Shown piece by piece: positions 1-9,558 of a stretch of 47,865 bases of DNA; the stretch's first letter is position 1, and each line of letters opens with the position of its first letter. The stretch covers positions 1-47,865 of the forward strand of contig MNYZ01000078.1 of assembly GCA_001873365.1 (NCBI GenBank). Direction: 5' to 3'. This stretch comes from Oscillatoriales cyanobacterium CG2_30_40_61. Its GTDB lineage: Bacteria > Cyanobacteriota > Cyanobacteriia > Cyanobacteriales > Microcoleaceae. A program made the translations under genes and the position numbers. The notes beneath the pieces were generated by a model. It made no database searches. It had not been told where the DNA came from and saw only the letters and a program-made list of their open reading frames with translations.

Positions 1-35
1 AGGGGTAAGGGGTAAGGGGTAAGGGGTAAGGGGTA
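1..35. repeat. Heptanucleotide STRR, 5 x AGGGGTA
   Basis: Five perfect tandem copies of AGGGGTA fill the first 35 bases. This is the typical form of cyanobacterial short tandemly repeated repetitive sequence. The array may continue beyond the window edge. It lies just past the stop of the metallophosphoesterase gene. Confidence 0.95.
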
Positions 36-61
36 ATAAATTTATTATTGTTTACTATTGC

Positions 62-982
62 TTATAAACTAATAATTCCTTGATCAAACACTTGATTATT
101 AGTATCAATTGCTTGAATAAGCATCTGATCAGCGTAAACTTCTATTGCAGTAAATCCCAGGGTTGAGGCGGCAGTTGCTGTCCATTCTGAACTGCCTACG
201 CGTCGAATACTTGCCCCCCCATTACCACTGATTAAATAAGTTGTACCATCAATAGGTTTGGTACGTTCATAATTATGTTCATGACCATTCATATAAACTT
301 GAACTCCATATTTTTTAAATAAAGGAGTTAAACGATTAATTAATTGTGGGTTGACTCCATACAATCCAGAAGAATAGATCGGAAAATGACTATAAATAAT
401 TTTCCAAGGGGTTTGACTGCGCTTGAGTTGATCTTCTAACCAAGGTATTTGTTTTTCCCAGTCCGCGTTATCATTTGCATCTAAAACGAAAAATTGTACC
501 GGATCATATTTAAAAGTATAGTAACGACCCTGCATATTAAATAAAGGATAGGTTACCTGTCGATTACCATTTTCTGTTCTAAGATCATGGTTGCCTAAAC
601 AGGCATAAAATTTAACTCCTTTTTCTAGTAAAGGTTGATATGGTTTCTCAAAAACCGCATTAATTTTTTCAATTTCACCATTAGTATATATATTATCTCC
701 GAGTAAAGTAACCACTTGAAAAGGATGATTTTGATGATAGCTAACCATCGCCTTTGCGACTTCATATTGTCCTTTTTCTCCGGTTCCCGCATCTCCAATA
801 GCAACAAAACGAAATATGGGTTTGCCATTAGGAATTGATGGCATATTATCGCCTTTATTTTGGGAAATTTTTAGATTAGAACTCTCAGATGCGGTCAAAA
901 ATTTTCGAGTCGTTCCTAATCCGATAAAACCAGCAGCACTCAAACTGGCTAGTAATAGAAATTGACGTCTTTTTAATGGCAT
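62..982 (-). CDS. Tat-exported metallophosphoesterase (purple acid phosphatase-like)
   Basis: This is a calcineurin-like phosphoesterase, probably a phosphomonoesterase acting outside the cytoplasm. The N-terminus (KRRQFLL around residues 4-10, then an Ala/Leu/Gly-rich hydrophobic stretch to about residue 23) looks like a twin-arginine signal. The family's metal ligands are all visible: GDAG at 63-66, GDN at 95-97, GNHD at 130-133, a lone His at 199, and GHEH at 233-236. The purple acid phosphatase class is suggested by the first GDAGTG motif and by GHEHNYER. At 306 aa it is a complete compact enzyme with no fused domain. It is transcribed alone; the upstream gene is separated by a repeat-rich gap. 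The substrate cannot be told from sequence. Scavenging of phosphate from organic esters is an inference from the family and the export signal. Confidence 0.85.
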   Translation of the reverse strand: MPLKRRQFLLLASLSAAGFIGLGTTRKFLTASESSNLKISQNKGDNMPSIPNGKPIFRFVAIGDAGTGEKGQYEVAKAMVSYHQNHPFQVVTLLGDNIYTNGEIEKINAVFEKPYQPLLEKGVKFYACLGNHDLRTENGNRQVTYPLFNMQGRYYTFKYDPVQFFVLDANDNADWEKQIPWLEDQLKRSQTPWKIIYSHFPIYSSGLYGVNPQLINRLTPLFKKYGVQVYMNGHEHNYERTKPIDGTTYLISGNGGASIRRVGSSEWTATAASTLGFTAIEVYADQMLIQAIDTNNQVFDQGIISL

Positions 983-990
983 AAGTGTAA

Positions 991-1059
991 ATCAGTTATC
1001 AGTTGTTAGTTATCATATCATTTACCCATTCCATTCCCTTATCTTAACTGATAACTGAT
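991..1059. repeat. Inverted repeat made of STRR-like heptamers
   Basis: ATCAGTTATCAGTT (991-1004) is the exact reverse complement of AACTGATAACTGAT (1046-1059), giving a 14-bp stem with a 41-base loop. It sits between the PBP2 stop and the metallophosphoesterase start, both on the minus strand. It may act as a terminator or mRNA stabiliser, but there is no clean U-tract. Confidence 0.6.
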
Positions 1060-1085
1060 GAATGATCACTGATAACTGAAAAAGC

Positions 1086-2873
1086 CTATTTACTAAAATA
1101 GGTTTTGAAAACCTCTTGAGCAATCGGAGCCGCAGAAACCGCCCCATATCCTCCGGCTTCGACCACAACGGCGATCGCAATTTCCGGTTTATTCGCAGGC
1201 CCAAACCCCACATACATGGCATTATCAGGCTGTCCAGGAATTTCCACGGTTCCTGTTTTTCCTCCAGTTAAAGGAATTGAACCATCATTTAAACCCCGTC
1301 CCGTTCCTTTTTTAACCACATCAATTAACCCAGCCCGGATCAGATTTAAAGTTGATGCAGAAATTTTCGTTTTAATCGGTTTTGTTTGAATTGTATTAGT
1401 TTGAGATGTTAATAAATGGGGTTGAACTCGCCAACCACTATTAGCCACCGTAGAAACCATCACAGCTAATTCTAACGGGGTCACTAAGACTAAACCCTGA
1501 CCAATTGCCATAGTTACCGTATCCCCAATATACCAAGGTTCATCATATAATTTTTTCTTCTCTTTAGGAGTAGGAATTTGCCCTTGATTGGCGCCATCTA
1601 ACCCTAATAAATCCAAATTAATTGTCCCAGCAATGCCCAATTCTTTACCCCATTTAGCAATATTTTCTGCTCCTGTTTTTACCCCAACTTGATAGAAAAA
1701 GGTATTACTACTAAATGCCAAAGCTTCTTTAAATCCAATCACACCATAACCCTTTCCATGTTCATAAAAAGAAATTCCCCCAATTTTAATTGATGTAGCA
1801 GTAGGGATTTTAGAAGTAATGGAAAAATTGCCAGATTCAATTCCGGCCGTCGTGGTAACAATCTTAAAGGTACTACCCGGAGGATATCCCTGTACGGCTC
1901 GATTTAATAAAGGTTGTTCAGTGCTTTGTAGCTTTTTCCAGTCCTGATCTGTGACTTGATTTGTAAATAAATTAGGATCAAAAGTTGGGCTACTAGCTAA
2001 TGCTAAAATAGCTCCGGTTTTGACATCTAAAACCACCACGGCTCCGCGACGATTTGCTAAGGCTTTTTCGGCAGTTTTTTGTAATGCTAAATCTAAGGTT
2101 AGCTGAACCGATTTACCCTGTTTAGGAGACTGTAGCCCTAACTCTTGAATTTCCTGACCTTTGGCATCTGCTTCAATTAATCGGTTTCCCCAAACTCCTT
2201 GTATTTGGGAATTTACTAATTTTTCAACCCCCATTTTTCCCACCATCATTCCCATCGGATAATCAGGATTTGCTTTTAATTCTTCCGGTGTTGCCTCCCC
2301 AATATAGCCTAAAATATGAGCCGCTAATTTGCCATTAGGATAACTTCTTCGGGATTCTCCTCTGACTTCAACACCGCGTAAATCTTCCACTTTTTCGGCT
2401 AAACCAATAAACATTTCTGGGGAAATATTAGGACTGACTTTCACGGGAAGTCGAGATCGATATCCGGTTTTTTCTAATTGTTTTAGAATCTCATTAGCGG
2501 GAATATTCAAAATAGTATGAAGTTGTTCCGCCGTGATTTTCCACTGTTCAGGAGACTGTTCTTGCGGCCATAAATATACAAAACGAGAGAGTTGACTTCC
2601 CGCTAATAAATCCCCTTTTCTATCTAAAATTTGACCCCGTTTAGCTGGTACAGAAATCAGACGTAAACGGTTATTTTCTGCCCGAATCCGATTATATTCT
2701 CCCTGAACAAATTGTAACTGTACCAGTTTAATTCCTAAACCTCCAAAAAAACACCCAATTAATAATAATAAAATCACTCCTTTATGAGTCCGACGACGTT
2801 GGATGATTGAGTTTTCTTGTTTTGGGATTGTCAGATAGGGAGATTTAGACGGAAACAGAGATTCGTTAGCCAT
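1086..2873 (-). CDS. mrdA: Penicillin-binding protein 2, peptidoglycan D,D-transpeptidase
   Basis: Class B penicillin-binding protein that cross-links peptidoglycan, in most bacteria for lateral wall growth together with RodA. One transmembrane helix lies at about 32-52, followed by the pedestal/dimerisation domain (RGQILDRKG near 79-87) and the transpeptidase domain. The three catalytic motifs are intact: STFK at 334-337 (nucleophile S334), SSN at 388-390 and KTG at 539-541. Length (595 aa) is normal for PBP2. PBP2 is preferred over FtsI/PBP3 because of the overall layout and motif spacing. The ATG at 2873 gives a short basic cytoplasmic tail before the membrane helix. No rod-shape genes (mreBCD, rodA) are adjacent. 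Confidence 0.9.
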   Translation of the reverse strand: MANESLFPSKSPYLTIPKQENSIIQRRRTHKGVILLLLIGCFFGGLGIKLVQLQFVQGEYNRIRAENNRLRLISVPAKRGQILDRKGDLLAGSQLSRFVYLWPQEQSPEQWKITAEQLHTILNIPANEILKQLEKTGYRSRLPVKVSPNISPEMFIGLAEKVEDLRGVEVRGESRRSYPNGKLAAHILGYIGEATPEELKANPDYPMGMMVGKMGVEKLVNSQIQGVWGNRLIEADAKGQEIQELGLQSPKQGKSVQLTLDLALQKTAEKALANRRGAVVVLDVKTGAILALASSPTFDPNLFTNQVTDQDWKKLQSTEQPLLNRAVQGYPPGSTFKIVTTTAGIESGNFSITSKIPTATSIKIGGISFYEHGKGYGVIGFKEALAFSSNTFFYQVGVKTGAENIAKWGKELGIAGTINLDLLGLDGANQGQIPTPKEKKKLYDEPWYIGDTVTMAIGQGLVLVTPLELAVMVSTVANSGWRVQPHLLTSQTNTIQTKPIKTKISASTLNLIRAGLIDVVKKGTGRGLNDGSIPLTGGKTGTVEIPGQPDNAMYVGFGPANKPEIAIAVVVEAGGYGAVSAAPIAQEVFKTYFSK

Positions 2874-2977
2874 GGTTAAGAAATTCTTAGGTTAAACTTT
2901 ATTATTCTTAATTTTTAATTCCTGTTTCTTGCCTTAAAATCAGAACAAACTGCCACGTTTTTATGGGGGTCAGATGA

Positions 2978-5365
2978 ATGAGTAGTCATCATCTTGTTTT
3001 TCCTCCCCAGAGTAACTCTTGGGAAGCGCTTACCACCTCTGAGGTTTTAACTCAACTGAATTCTCCTAACCTTGATGTTGCTGTTGGGAATGATTTGCTG
3101 ATGTTTTTGGCTATACAAGCTCTACAAAGAAAATTTCCCCCCCGTCTCAAATCTTTTAATGATTTTTCGACCCAATTTCAACAAGAAATTGCTAACTATT
3201 TTGGCAGTTATCAACAGACCTGTATTTTGATTAATCAATTATTACTCAGCCTAGAAAATCCGAATATTATTACTCAATATTGTCAGCAAAGTTCCCTAGG
3301 TAAAAAATTACCTAACGCTTTATATATTCATTATTCAGCCTTACCAGAGTTAAATATTGTTCTCAGACTATACGAACAATTAAGTCGTTTTTATTTACCT
3401 TCCTTCAAACCATTTACCTTGATTAAATTTCATACTAATCAATCATTAATTTCTTATTTATTTTATCCTGATTTTGATCAAGATCCCCATCCCGCATTAA
3501 CAGCTAGTTTTCAAGTTAATGTTAAAACCGGACAGGTAAATATTATGGATTATTCTAATAGTGATAATCCTCCGATCCTGCATCGCAAAGAAACCTTTGT
3601 TACGCCCAATTATCCCAATTACCAAAAGTTTAAAAAACTCACCAAAACCGAAGAAAGCTTAGGATTATTAGAAACGCCAAAACTTTCATCCCTGCAAGAA
3701 TTTCTTAACTCAGAAACCCGTTTATACCGAACCATTGGAACTCGCAAAGGTTGGCAACAACACCTACATAAACATGGGGTAGAAATCCACGATCATCTAG
3801 TGATGAAACTTTCAGAACTAACTAATAATTTAACCGAATTTAATTCCGAAAATGCCTTACATTTTTTACCCAAAATTGAACGCCATCGTGCCGCCATTCC
3901 CCGGAAACATTTATCCCGTCCGGTGCGTTTAGCCCTAGAAGCGGAAGTATTTCAAGAACATAGCACTTTCTTTGATTATGGTTGTGGATATGGGGGAGAT
4001 ATTCAACGGTTAGCTGAACAGGGGTATACAAGTAGCGGATGGGATCCTTATTATTCTCCCCAGACTCCCCAGATAGAATCCGATATTGTGAATTTGGGAT
4101 ATGTGATTAATGTGATTGAATGTCAAAATGAACGACAAGAAGCCTTAATTAAAGCCTGGAATTTAGCCCAAAAAGTCTTAATTGTTGCAGCCCAAGTATT
4201 AGTAGATGCTCAAGAAAAAGGGATTATGGTTTATGGTGATGGGGTGATTACCAGTCGCAATACCTTTCAAAAATATTATCAACAGGAAGAACTCAAAGTT
4301 TATATTGATCAGGTCTTAAATGTTGATGCTATTCCCTTAGATTTAGGGGTTTATATTGTGTTTCGAGATGAAAGCGAAGCCGAAAAATTTCGAGCCGATC
4401 GCTTCCATTCTCGGTTAACATCTCCTCGAATTCGTTTAACCTTAAAACGGTTTGAAGATTATCAAGAATTACTGCAACCTTTAATTCAATTTATCAGCGA
4501 TCACGGTCGTTTACCCATAGAAACCGAACTTCCAGAAACCGCACAACTGCAACAGGAATTTGGCAGTCTCAAACGAGCTTTTCAAATTATTTTACAAGTC
4601 ACAAATCCCGAAGAATGGGATGCGATCGCCCATAAACGCCGTCAAGATTTACTGGTTTATATTGCCTTAAGTCGATTTAGTCGTCGTCCCAAACTGTTTC
4701 AACTTTCAGAAGCAATGAAAAATGATATAAAAGGTTTATTCGGTAGTTATAGAAAATCTTGTGATTTAGCAGATTTAATGTTATATACTCTGGGTGATCC
4801 TAAAATCATTGCCAACCATTGTCACAACAGCGAAGTCGGTCAAAAACGAGCCAATTCCCTCTGGATTCATATTTGCGCACTGGACAAACTATCTCCATTA
4901 CTGCGACTCTATGAAGGATGTGCTAGTCAAACCCTGGGTCGTCCTGAAGGGGCAAATTTAATTAAGTTTCATATCAAAACTCCCAAAATTTCCTATTTAT
5001 TTTCCCCCGATTTTGATCTTGAAACCCATCCAACCCTAAGTAACTGTATGCAAATTGACCTTCGGGATCTTCATGTTAGCTATCAAACCTATGATGGCCC
5101 CAACCCCCCAATTTTGCATCGTAAACACACCTTAGTCACCCCAGACTATCCCCACCATCAACAGTTGGTAAAACTCTCTGAGCAAGAGGAAAAATGGGGG
5201 CTATTCGATAACTTTGGGTTGATTCAAACGCGCCTGGGTTGGTTAAAATGTTTAGAAGACCATTGTGCACAAATCAGGGGTTATCGTGTCTACTGGCGTA
5301 CTGATGCTGATCCTTATCGGGTGAAATTATTACGTTCTGCTCGTCGGAATCGTAATAAATTATAG
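2978..5365 (+). CDS. DNA phosphorothioation-associated-type putative methyltransferase with duplicated flanking domain
   Basis: A 795-aa protein with a SAM-binding core in the middle (FDYGCGYGGD near residues 331-340). The core and its surroundings resemble the family annotated as DNA phosphorothioation-associated putative methyltransferase (TIGR04096). A domain occurs twice, once before the methyltransferase (about 74-219) and once after it (about 587-729). Matching landmarks are FGSY, LRLYE, LIKFH, ISYLF, PDFD, PPILHRK and VTP(N/D)YP. No dnd sulfur-modification genes and no restriction enzyme are adjacent, so this copy is an orphan here. It is divergent from PBP2, with about 100 bp between start codons. 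What the repeated domain binds is unknown. The methyltransferase fold is well supported; the DNA-modification link rests on family resemblance only. Confidence 0.75.
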   Translation: MSSHHLVFPPQSNSWEALTTSEVLTQLNSPNLDVAVGNDLLMFLAIQALQRKFPPRLKSFNDFSTQFQQEIANYFGSYQQTCILINQLLLSLENPNIITQYCQQSSLGKKLPNALYIHYSALPELNIVLRLYEQLSRFYLPSFKPFTLIKFHTNQSLISYLFYPDFDQDPHPALTASFQVNVKTGQVNIMDYSNSDNPPILHRKETFVTPNYPNYQKFKKLTKTEESLGLLETPKLSSLQEFLNSETRLYRTIGTRKGWQQHLHKHGVEIHDHLVMKLSELTNNLTEFNSENALHFLPKIERHRAAIPRKHLSRPVRLALEAEVFQEHSTFFDYGCGYGGDIQRLAEQGYTSSGWDPYYSPQTPQIESDIVNLGYVINVIECQNERQEALIKAWNLAQKVLIVAAQVLVDAQEKGIMVYGDGVITSRNTFQKYYQQEELKVYIDQVLNVDAIPLDLGVYIVFRDESEAEKFRADRFHSRLTSPRIRLTLKRFEDYQELLQPLIQFISDHGRLPIETELPETAQLQQEFGSLKRAFQIILQVTNPEEWDAIAHKRRQDLLVYIALSRFSRRPKLFQLSEAMKNDIKGLFGSYRKSCDLADLMLYTLGDPKIIANHCHNSEVGQKRANSLWIHICALDKLSPLLRLYEGCASQTLGRPEGANLIKFHIKTPKISYLFSPDFDLETHPTLSNCMQIDLRDLHVSYQTYDGPNPPILHRKHTLVTPDYPHHQQLVKLSEQEEKWGLFDNFGLIQTRLGWLKCLEDHCAQIRGYRVYWRTDADPYRVKLLRSARRNRNKL

Positions 5366-5447
5366 ATTTTACCCCCGATATTTTTGTTCATCAATAGCCA
5401 ATTTATTGTCGAGTCAGGGTAACAGGAATTAGATTAAACATTAAACA

Positions 5448-6245
5448 ATGGATATTAAACAATTACTAGAAAAATACACCTACGGGGAAAGGGATTTTCG
5501 AGGCGCTATCTTAATTGGGATTCAACTCAATGGCGTTGATTTAAGTAGTGTCGATTTAAGTGGAGCAAATTTGATTAATGCCGACTTGCAAGAAGCGGAT
5601 TTAAGCGAAGCCGATTTGACCGGAGTTAACCTAATTAATGCTAATTTAAGTGGTGCTGATTTAAGTGGTTCGGATCTGAGCCGCGCCTATCTGAATGGAG
5701 CTAAATTAGTTGGTGCTTATCTCAACCGTAGCCATTTAATTAATACCTATTTAAGTGGAGCCAATTTAATTTATACTAAATTAATTGGGGCAAATTTAAC
5801 CGGGGCTAACCTAACTAATGTTAAATTAATTAATGCTAATTTGACCCGAGCAGTTTTGACCAATTCTAATCTCACCGGAGTTAATTTAATTGGGGCTGAT
5901 CTCAAAAGTGCTAACCTTTTAGGGGCCGATCTCAGGGGGGCAAATTTAAGTGGAACCTTAATTGATGAAACCACCCAACTGAGTGAAAAATGGCGACTGG
6001 TTCAAGAAATTGTTACCCAAGGAGCCATAGAAAGGGATTTACGTTATGCAGATTTGAAAGAAACTAACTTAATTGGAGCTAATTTAACCCGGGCTAATTT
6101 AAGTCATGCGGATTTAAGCGGTTCTAATTTAAGTGGAATTTATCTCACCGATACTATTGTGGAAAATACTAAATTTATCGGTGTGGTGGGACTCTCTCCC
6201 GAAGCTAAACTCAACCTCAAACAACGGGGCGCTATATTAGATTAG
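5448..6245 (+). CDS. Pentapeptide-repeat protein
   Basis: The 265-aa protein is built almost wholly of A(D/N)LXX pentapeptide repeats from about residue 18 to 175, and again from about 200 to 245. A non-repeat insert (around EKWRLVQEIVTQ) lies between the two runs. Such runs fold into a right-handed quadrilateral beta-helix. Cyanobacteria carry many of these proteins and most have no assigned role. The N-terminus is a short charged segment with no signal peptide, so it is probably cytoplasmic. It lies 82 bp after the methyltransferase on the same strand. It converges with the next gene, with only about 30 bp between stop codons. Confidence 0.9.
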   Translation: MDIKQLLEKYTYGERDFRGAILIGIQLNGVDLSSVDLSGANLINADLQEADLSEADLTGVNLINANLSGADLSGSDLSRAYLNGAKLVGAYLNRSHLINTYLSGANLIYTKLIGANLTGANLTNVKLINANLTRAVLTNSNLTGVNLIGADLKSANLLGADLRGANLSGTLIDETTQLSEKWRLVQEIVTQGAIERDLRYADLKETNLIGANLTRANLSHADLSGSNLSGIYLTDTIVENTKFIGVVGLSPEAKLNLKQRGAILD

Positions 6246-6264
6246 GAATTAATTTACTCCTAAT
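6241..6264. terminator. Possible weak bidirectional terminator between convergent genes
   Basis: ATTAGGA (6241-6247) pairs with TCCTAAT (6258-6264) around a 10-base AT-rich loop. It lies exactly where two genes converge. The stem is short and AT-rich, so termination is only a suggestion. Confidence 0.35.
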
Positions 6265-6274
6265 TAATCTCTAC

Positions 6275-8812
6275 CTAACTGTTAATTTTATTCAAGATTT
6301 GTAAATTCTGCCAAGATTGAATAAAATTTCCCTGTATGAGTTGAGAAACTCCGACTAAAACCTTAAATTCAGGTTGATTAGGGTTTAACTCTAAAGCTGG
6401 TTTTAATGCCTGTTCTGCTAATTTTGCTTGTAAATTATACAGATAAACAAACCCTAAATAGGCGTGAGCATTCGGGTTTTTACTATCAAGTTGAGTCACT
6501 ATTTTTAAAGCTGCGATCGCTCCTTCAGCATCCTGTTGTAAAACATTAGCCAAAGCCAAATTATAAGCAAAATCTAATCGATTAGGTTCCTGTTTTAACC
6601 GATATTCTAAGGATTTTTCCGCTTGAATAGTATAATCTTGAGTCGGATCATATTGATTAATTCTTCCCACCTCAGCAAAAATCGGATCTAAGCCCTTAAT
6701 TCCTGCGGGTAAATTCACAATTAATAATCTTAACTGGGTCACTAAATCCAACTCCGGGGCGGCGACAGGAGCAGCTTTAGGATCAATTTTTAAGGTAACA
6801 TCAGGGGTCTTAATATTATAGCTTTCCCCCGTTTCTCGGTTCAAATAAATAGCTTCTAATTGATAATTTCCCGGGATCAAATTAACCAAAGGAAGCATCG
6901 CCATTCGTTCTATAACTTGATAACTTTGATCCGGTGCATCCCCATATAATTGTCCCATTCCTATGCCATGATCATGAATCCAAGAAGATAAACCTTTGGG
7001 GTTAGGAGGAGTTAACTTCCAATTTAAAATCACAATTCCCTGCTGCAAATCCTGTAATGATCCTCGCCATTGATAACTAACTGGAACTGGAACCCCAGGA
7101 GGAGCTTGAGACGGAATTAAAACCCTTTCTAATTCTATTTTAGGAATCGATTCTTTTAGAGGTAAAACCTCTACAAACGGAATCATTCTTTCATATAAAT
7201 TCAAAAAACTATTATCAGGTAATAGCCATTGTTTATTTAGCTTAAATTCGGGACTGGTTTCTAAGGTTTCCATCGTCATTTTTTGAGCATCCTGTACCCG
7301 ATCTACTGAGCCCTGTTGTCCGGTTTTAGTCACAAACCAAGACATGGATCGCACATCCTGTAAAACATTCTTTTTATTAGTTCCCACCTGTCTCCCGTGA
7401 ACCTGAGAACCTTGTAAGGAACCATAATAGTTTAAATTATGTTGATTAATTTCTGGCGTTGAAGGTAATACCCCTAAATTAGCTTTTAAATAGGGTTGGG
7501 ATGAAATCATAGAGGTAATTACTTGTTCATGGGGCCAAGGATTTCCTAAATAAACATGATGTTCGTTTCCTGGGTTGAAAGTTCTGATCACCTGTCTAAC
7601 CGGATAACTCCCAATTGGCGATAAATTAAACATCATTAATATTATCCCTAAACCCAAGGTTCCCCACCGAATTTGTCGCCCCCAACCTTGAGGAAATAAG
7701 GTTAAAAAATAGGCTAAAACAATTGCTAAAACTGGGAGTAAGGGCAAGGTATAGCGAAAATCCTTATTAATATTTAACGAAGAAATAAAATATCCTCCCC
7801 ACCAAAATATCCCTAACCATTTTAAGGATATCCAGTTTAATTCTAACTTTGAGAAATGGGAAAACGGATGATGTTGTTGATCCCAAGATAAAGAATAGTG
7901 TTTAATAATATAAAATAAAATACCAATAATCGGAATAATTAATAATGGCCAAGAAACATGGGCGGGAATTAATTTAAAATAATAAGTCCAAGCATTTAAA
8001 GTATTTAAAGCCGGATCACCTTCGGCGATCGCAGAATCAAGGGTCGCTCGTTTTCCCGAAGTTAACATTAATAACCAATTGGTTCTCGCCCAAGGGAAAA
8101 TAATTGCTATGGATAATAATAATGATACCAATAATTGTAAAAATCTATGCCATCGACGTTTTTTTAATACTCCTACCGTTACCCACAATAGGGGAGTAAA
8201 TAGGAAAAAAAGAGCCGTTTGTTTAGTCAAAAGAGCCAAACCAAAAGTTAACCCAAATAGGATAGACCACCGCCAATAATCAGTTAGTTTTTTATCGGAA
8301 TTATCAAGACCAGAAAACCACCATAAAGTCAAACTATAGAAACTTAATGTCACCATAGCCGTTAACGGATAATCGAGCAAAAATTGTAACCGATGGTGAT
8401 AAAGTCCGGGTAAAATTGCACAAATAGCCGTTGCCCAAAATCCTACCGAACGGTTAAATAATAGGGTTCCTAAACCATAAACCGCAGCAAATAAAATAGC
8501 ACTAAATAATAGATGAACTGCATTAGTTTGATCCGATCCAGTTCCTAATAGATTCTGAAAAGGAATAGTTAATAAATAGGTCAAAGGCGGAATTTTAGGA
8601 GACATCATCCACATCTGAGTCCACCAGTCCCCGGAAAACCATTGGGGATGTTGCCAAACTTGCCAATAATTTAACGCCTCATTCAGATAATCCGCCTGAT
8701 CCCAAGCGGGAACAGACCGATCCATCCTAAACCATAGGCGATCGCTCACCGCCACCACCAGCCAAATTAAGCCAACCCCAATCATCTCTGCGGGGGGTTT
8801 CCTGTGCTTCAT
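6275..8812 (-). CDS. Polytopic membrane glycosyltransferase-like protein (GT39/ArnT class) with C-terminal TPRs
   Basis: Large integral membrane protein. An acidic segment of the PAWDQADYLNEALNY type, near residues 36-50 from the ATG, follows the first membrane helix. This is typical of GT-C glycosyltransferases related to ArnT/PMT that use polyprenyl-phosphate sugars. About ten hydrophobic helices follow up to about residue 420, then a soluble beta-rich region. The last 100 or so residues form TPR-like repeats (NLALANVLQQDAEGAIAALK, then HAYLGFVYLYNLQAKLAEQA). The start is placed at the ATG at 8812 rather than the TTG at 8866, because the TTG only adds an unlikely 18-residue soluble leader. 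The acceptor is unknown; cell-surface or protein glycosylation is an inference. Confidence 0.75.
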   Translation of the reverse strand: MKHRKPPAEMIGVGLIWLVVAVSDRLWFRMDRSVPAWDQADYLNEALNYWQVWQHPQWFSGDWWTQMWMMSPKIPPLTYLLTIPFQNLLGTGSDQTNAVHLLFSAILFAAVYGLGTLLFNRSVGFWATAICAILPGLYHHRLQFLLDYPLTAMVTLSFYSLTLWWFSGLDNSDKKLTDYWRWSILFGLTFGLALLTKQTALFFLFTPLLWVTVGVLKKRRWHRFLQLLVSLLLSIAIIFPWARTNWLLMLTSGKRATLDSAIAEGDPALNTLNAWTYYFKLIPAHVSWPLLIIPIIGILFYIIKHYSLSWDQQHHPFSHFSKLELNWISLKWLGIFWWGGYFISSLNINKDFRYTLPLLPVLAIVLAYFLTLFPQGWGRQIRWGTLGLGIILMMFNLSPIGSYPVRQVIRTFNPGNEHHVYLGNPWPHEQVITSMISSQPYLKANLGVLPSTPEINQHNLNYYGSLQGSQVHGRQVGTNKKNVLQDVRSMSWFVTKTGQQGSVDRVQDAQKMTMETLETSPEFKLNKQWLLPDNSFLNLYERMIPFVEVLPLKESIPKIELERVLIPSQAPPGVPVPVSYQWRGSLQDLQQGIVILNWKLTPPNPKGLSSWIHDHGIGMGQLYGDAPDQSYQVIERMAMLPLVNLIPGNYQLEAIYLNRETGESYNIKTPDVTLKIDPKAAPVAAPELDLVTQLRLLIVNLPAGIKGLDPIFAEVGRINQYDPTQDYTIQAEKSLEYRLKQEPNRLDFAYNLALANVLQQDAEGAIAALKIVTQLDSKNPNAHAYLGFVYLYNLQAKLAEQALKPALELNPNQPEFKVLVGVSQLIQGNFIQSWQNLQILNKINS

Positions 8813-8954
8813 GTTGTTATTCCCAATCAGATTTCTCAACCCAACCCAGGGGGCTGCATCTCCCAAGTCAATTAATCAGAGGGTTTGGAGACCAAACCCC
8901 TCCAATAAAATACTACGCTCAATGCCGATCAGAAAAAATTTCTCTGCCGGGGGG

Positions 8955-8983
8955 TTGCCAAACTCGATTATATTTGCTAGATT
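8955..8983 (+). promoter_or_regulatory. Sigma-70-type promoter of tRNA-Phe
   Basis: TTGCCA (8955-8960) and TAGATT (8978-8983) are separated by exactly 17 bases. The predicted start site falls about 10 bases before the mature tRNA 5' end at 9001. Confidence 0.6.
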
Positions 8984-9000
8984 AGTAAAAGTGAAAACGA

Positions 9001-9073
<73 letters not shown>

Positions 9074-9081
9074 TCCTCAAT

Positions 9082-9120
9082 AATTAGACCGTGACTGATT
9101 AACCCAGTTGCGGTCTAATT
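9082..9120. terminator. Terminator after tRNA-Phe, overlapping the NUDIX 3' end
   Basis: AATTAGACCG (9082-9091) is perfectly complementary to CGGTCTAATT (9111-9120), a 10-bp stem ending in a T-run on both strands. It follows tRNA-Phe closely and contains the stop codon of the convergent NUDIX gene, so it can serve both. Confidence 0.7.
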
Positions 9121-9533
9121 TTGTAATGGCGATAACGACAATAATCTTTGAGAATCCGATCATGATCAAAACAGAGGTTTTGAGGGATTTTCCAGGGTTC
9201 AAATAGTTCTAAATGTTTCGCATCATCGGCGGCTTGGGGTTGACCGATCGCCGTGGCTAAAAAAACCACACTCAGGGTATGTTGACGGGGATCTCGACTC
9301 GGATCGGAATACACATGAAATTGTTCAATTAATTCAATATCTAATCCCGTTTCTTCTTTTGCTTCCCGAATGGCGGCGGTTTCAACGGATTCTCCATAAT
9401 CCACAAATCCCCCAGGAATTGCCCATCCAAAGGGCGGATTTTTGCGTTCAATTAAGACAATCGGTCTGGCTGGGCGATCGCTTAATTCAATAATAATATC
9501 AACGGTAGGAGCAGGATTGCGATAATCAGTCAT
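9099..9533 (-). CDS. NUDIX hydrolase (ADP-ribose pyrophosphatase-like)
   Basis: A 144-aa single-domain NUDIX enzyme. The full box is present: GGFVDYGES, then [10 protein letters not shown] (G-x5-E-x7-R-E-U-x-E-E-x-G-U). All metal-binding glutamates are there, so it should be active. The sequence around the box ([18 protein letters not shown]) resembles small ADP-ribose/NADH-type pyrophosphatases, but the nucleotide substrate cannot be fixed. The 3' end lies inside a bidirectional terminator. The start codon is the first repeat unit of an STRR, and the upstream leader is TGATAAC-type repeat with no Shine-Dalgarno motif. It may follow aroK in the same transcript (58 bp gap), but a palindrome lies between them. 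Confidence 0.9.
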   Translation of the reverse strand: MTDYRNPAPTVDIIIELSDRPARPIVLIERKNPPFGWAIPGGFVDYGESVETAAIREAKEETGLDIELIEQFHVYSDPSRDPRQHTLSVVFLATAIGQPQAADDAKHLELFEPWKIPQNLCFDHDRILKDYCRYRHYKIRPQLG

Positions 9534-9557
9534 CAGTTATCAGTTATCAGTTATCAG
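9533..9557. repeat. Heptanucleotide STRR (TCAGTTA), three copies plus partial
   Basis: Three perfect TCAGTTA units followed by a partial unit. The repeat begins in the ATG of the NUDIX gene and forms its whole proximal leader. Confidence 0.85.
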
Positions 9558-9558
9558 T

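Noticed and set aside
5771-5974. 67-aa ORF opposite the pentapeptide gene
   Set aside because: A repetitive shadow of the pentapeptide repeats in the reverse frame.
2978-6245. A complete phosphorothioation (Dnd) or restriction-modification island
   Set aside because: Only the methyltransferase-like gene is present; no dndA-E, ssp or restriction gene is adjacent.
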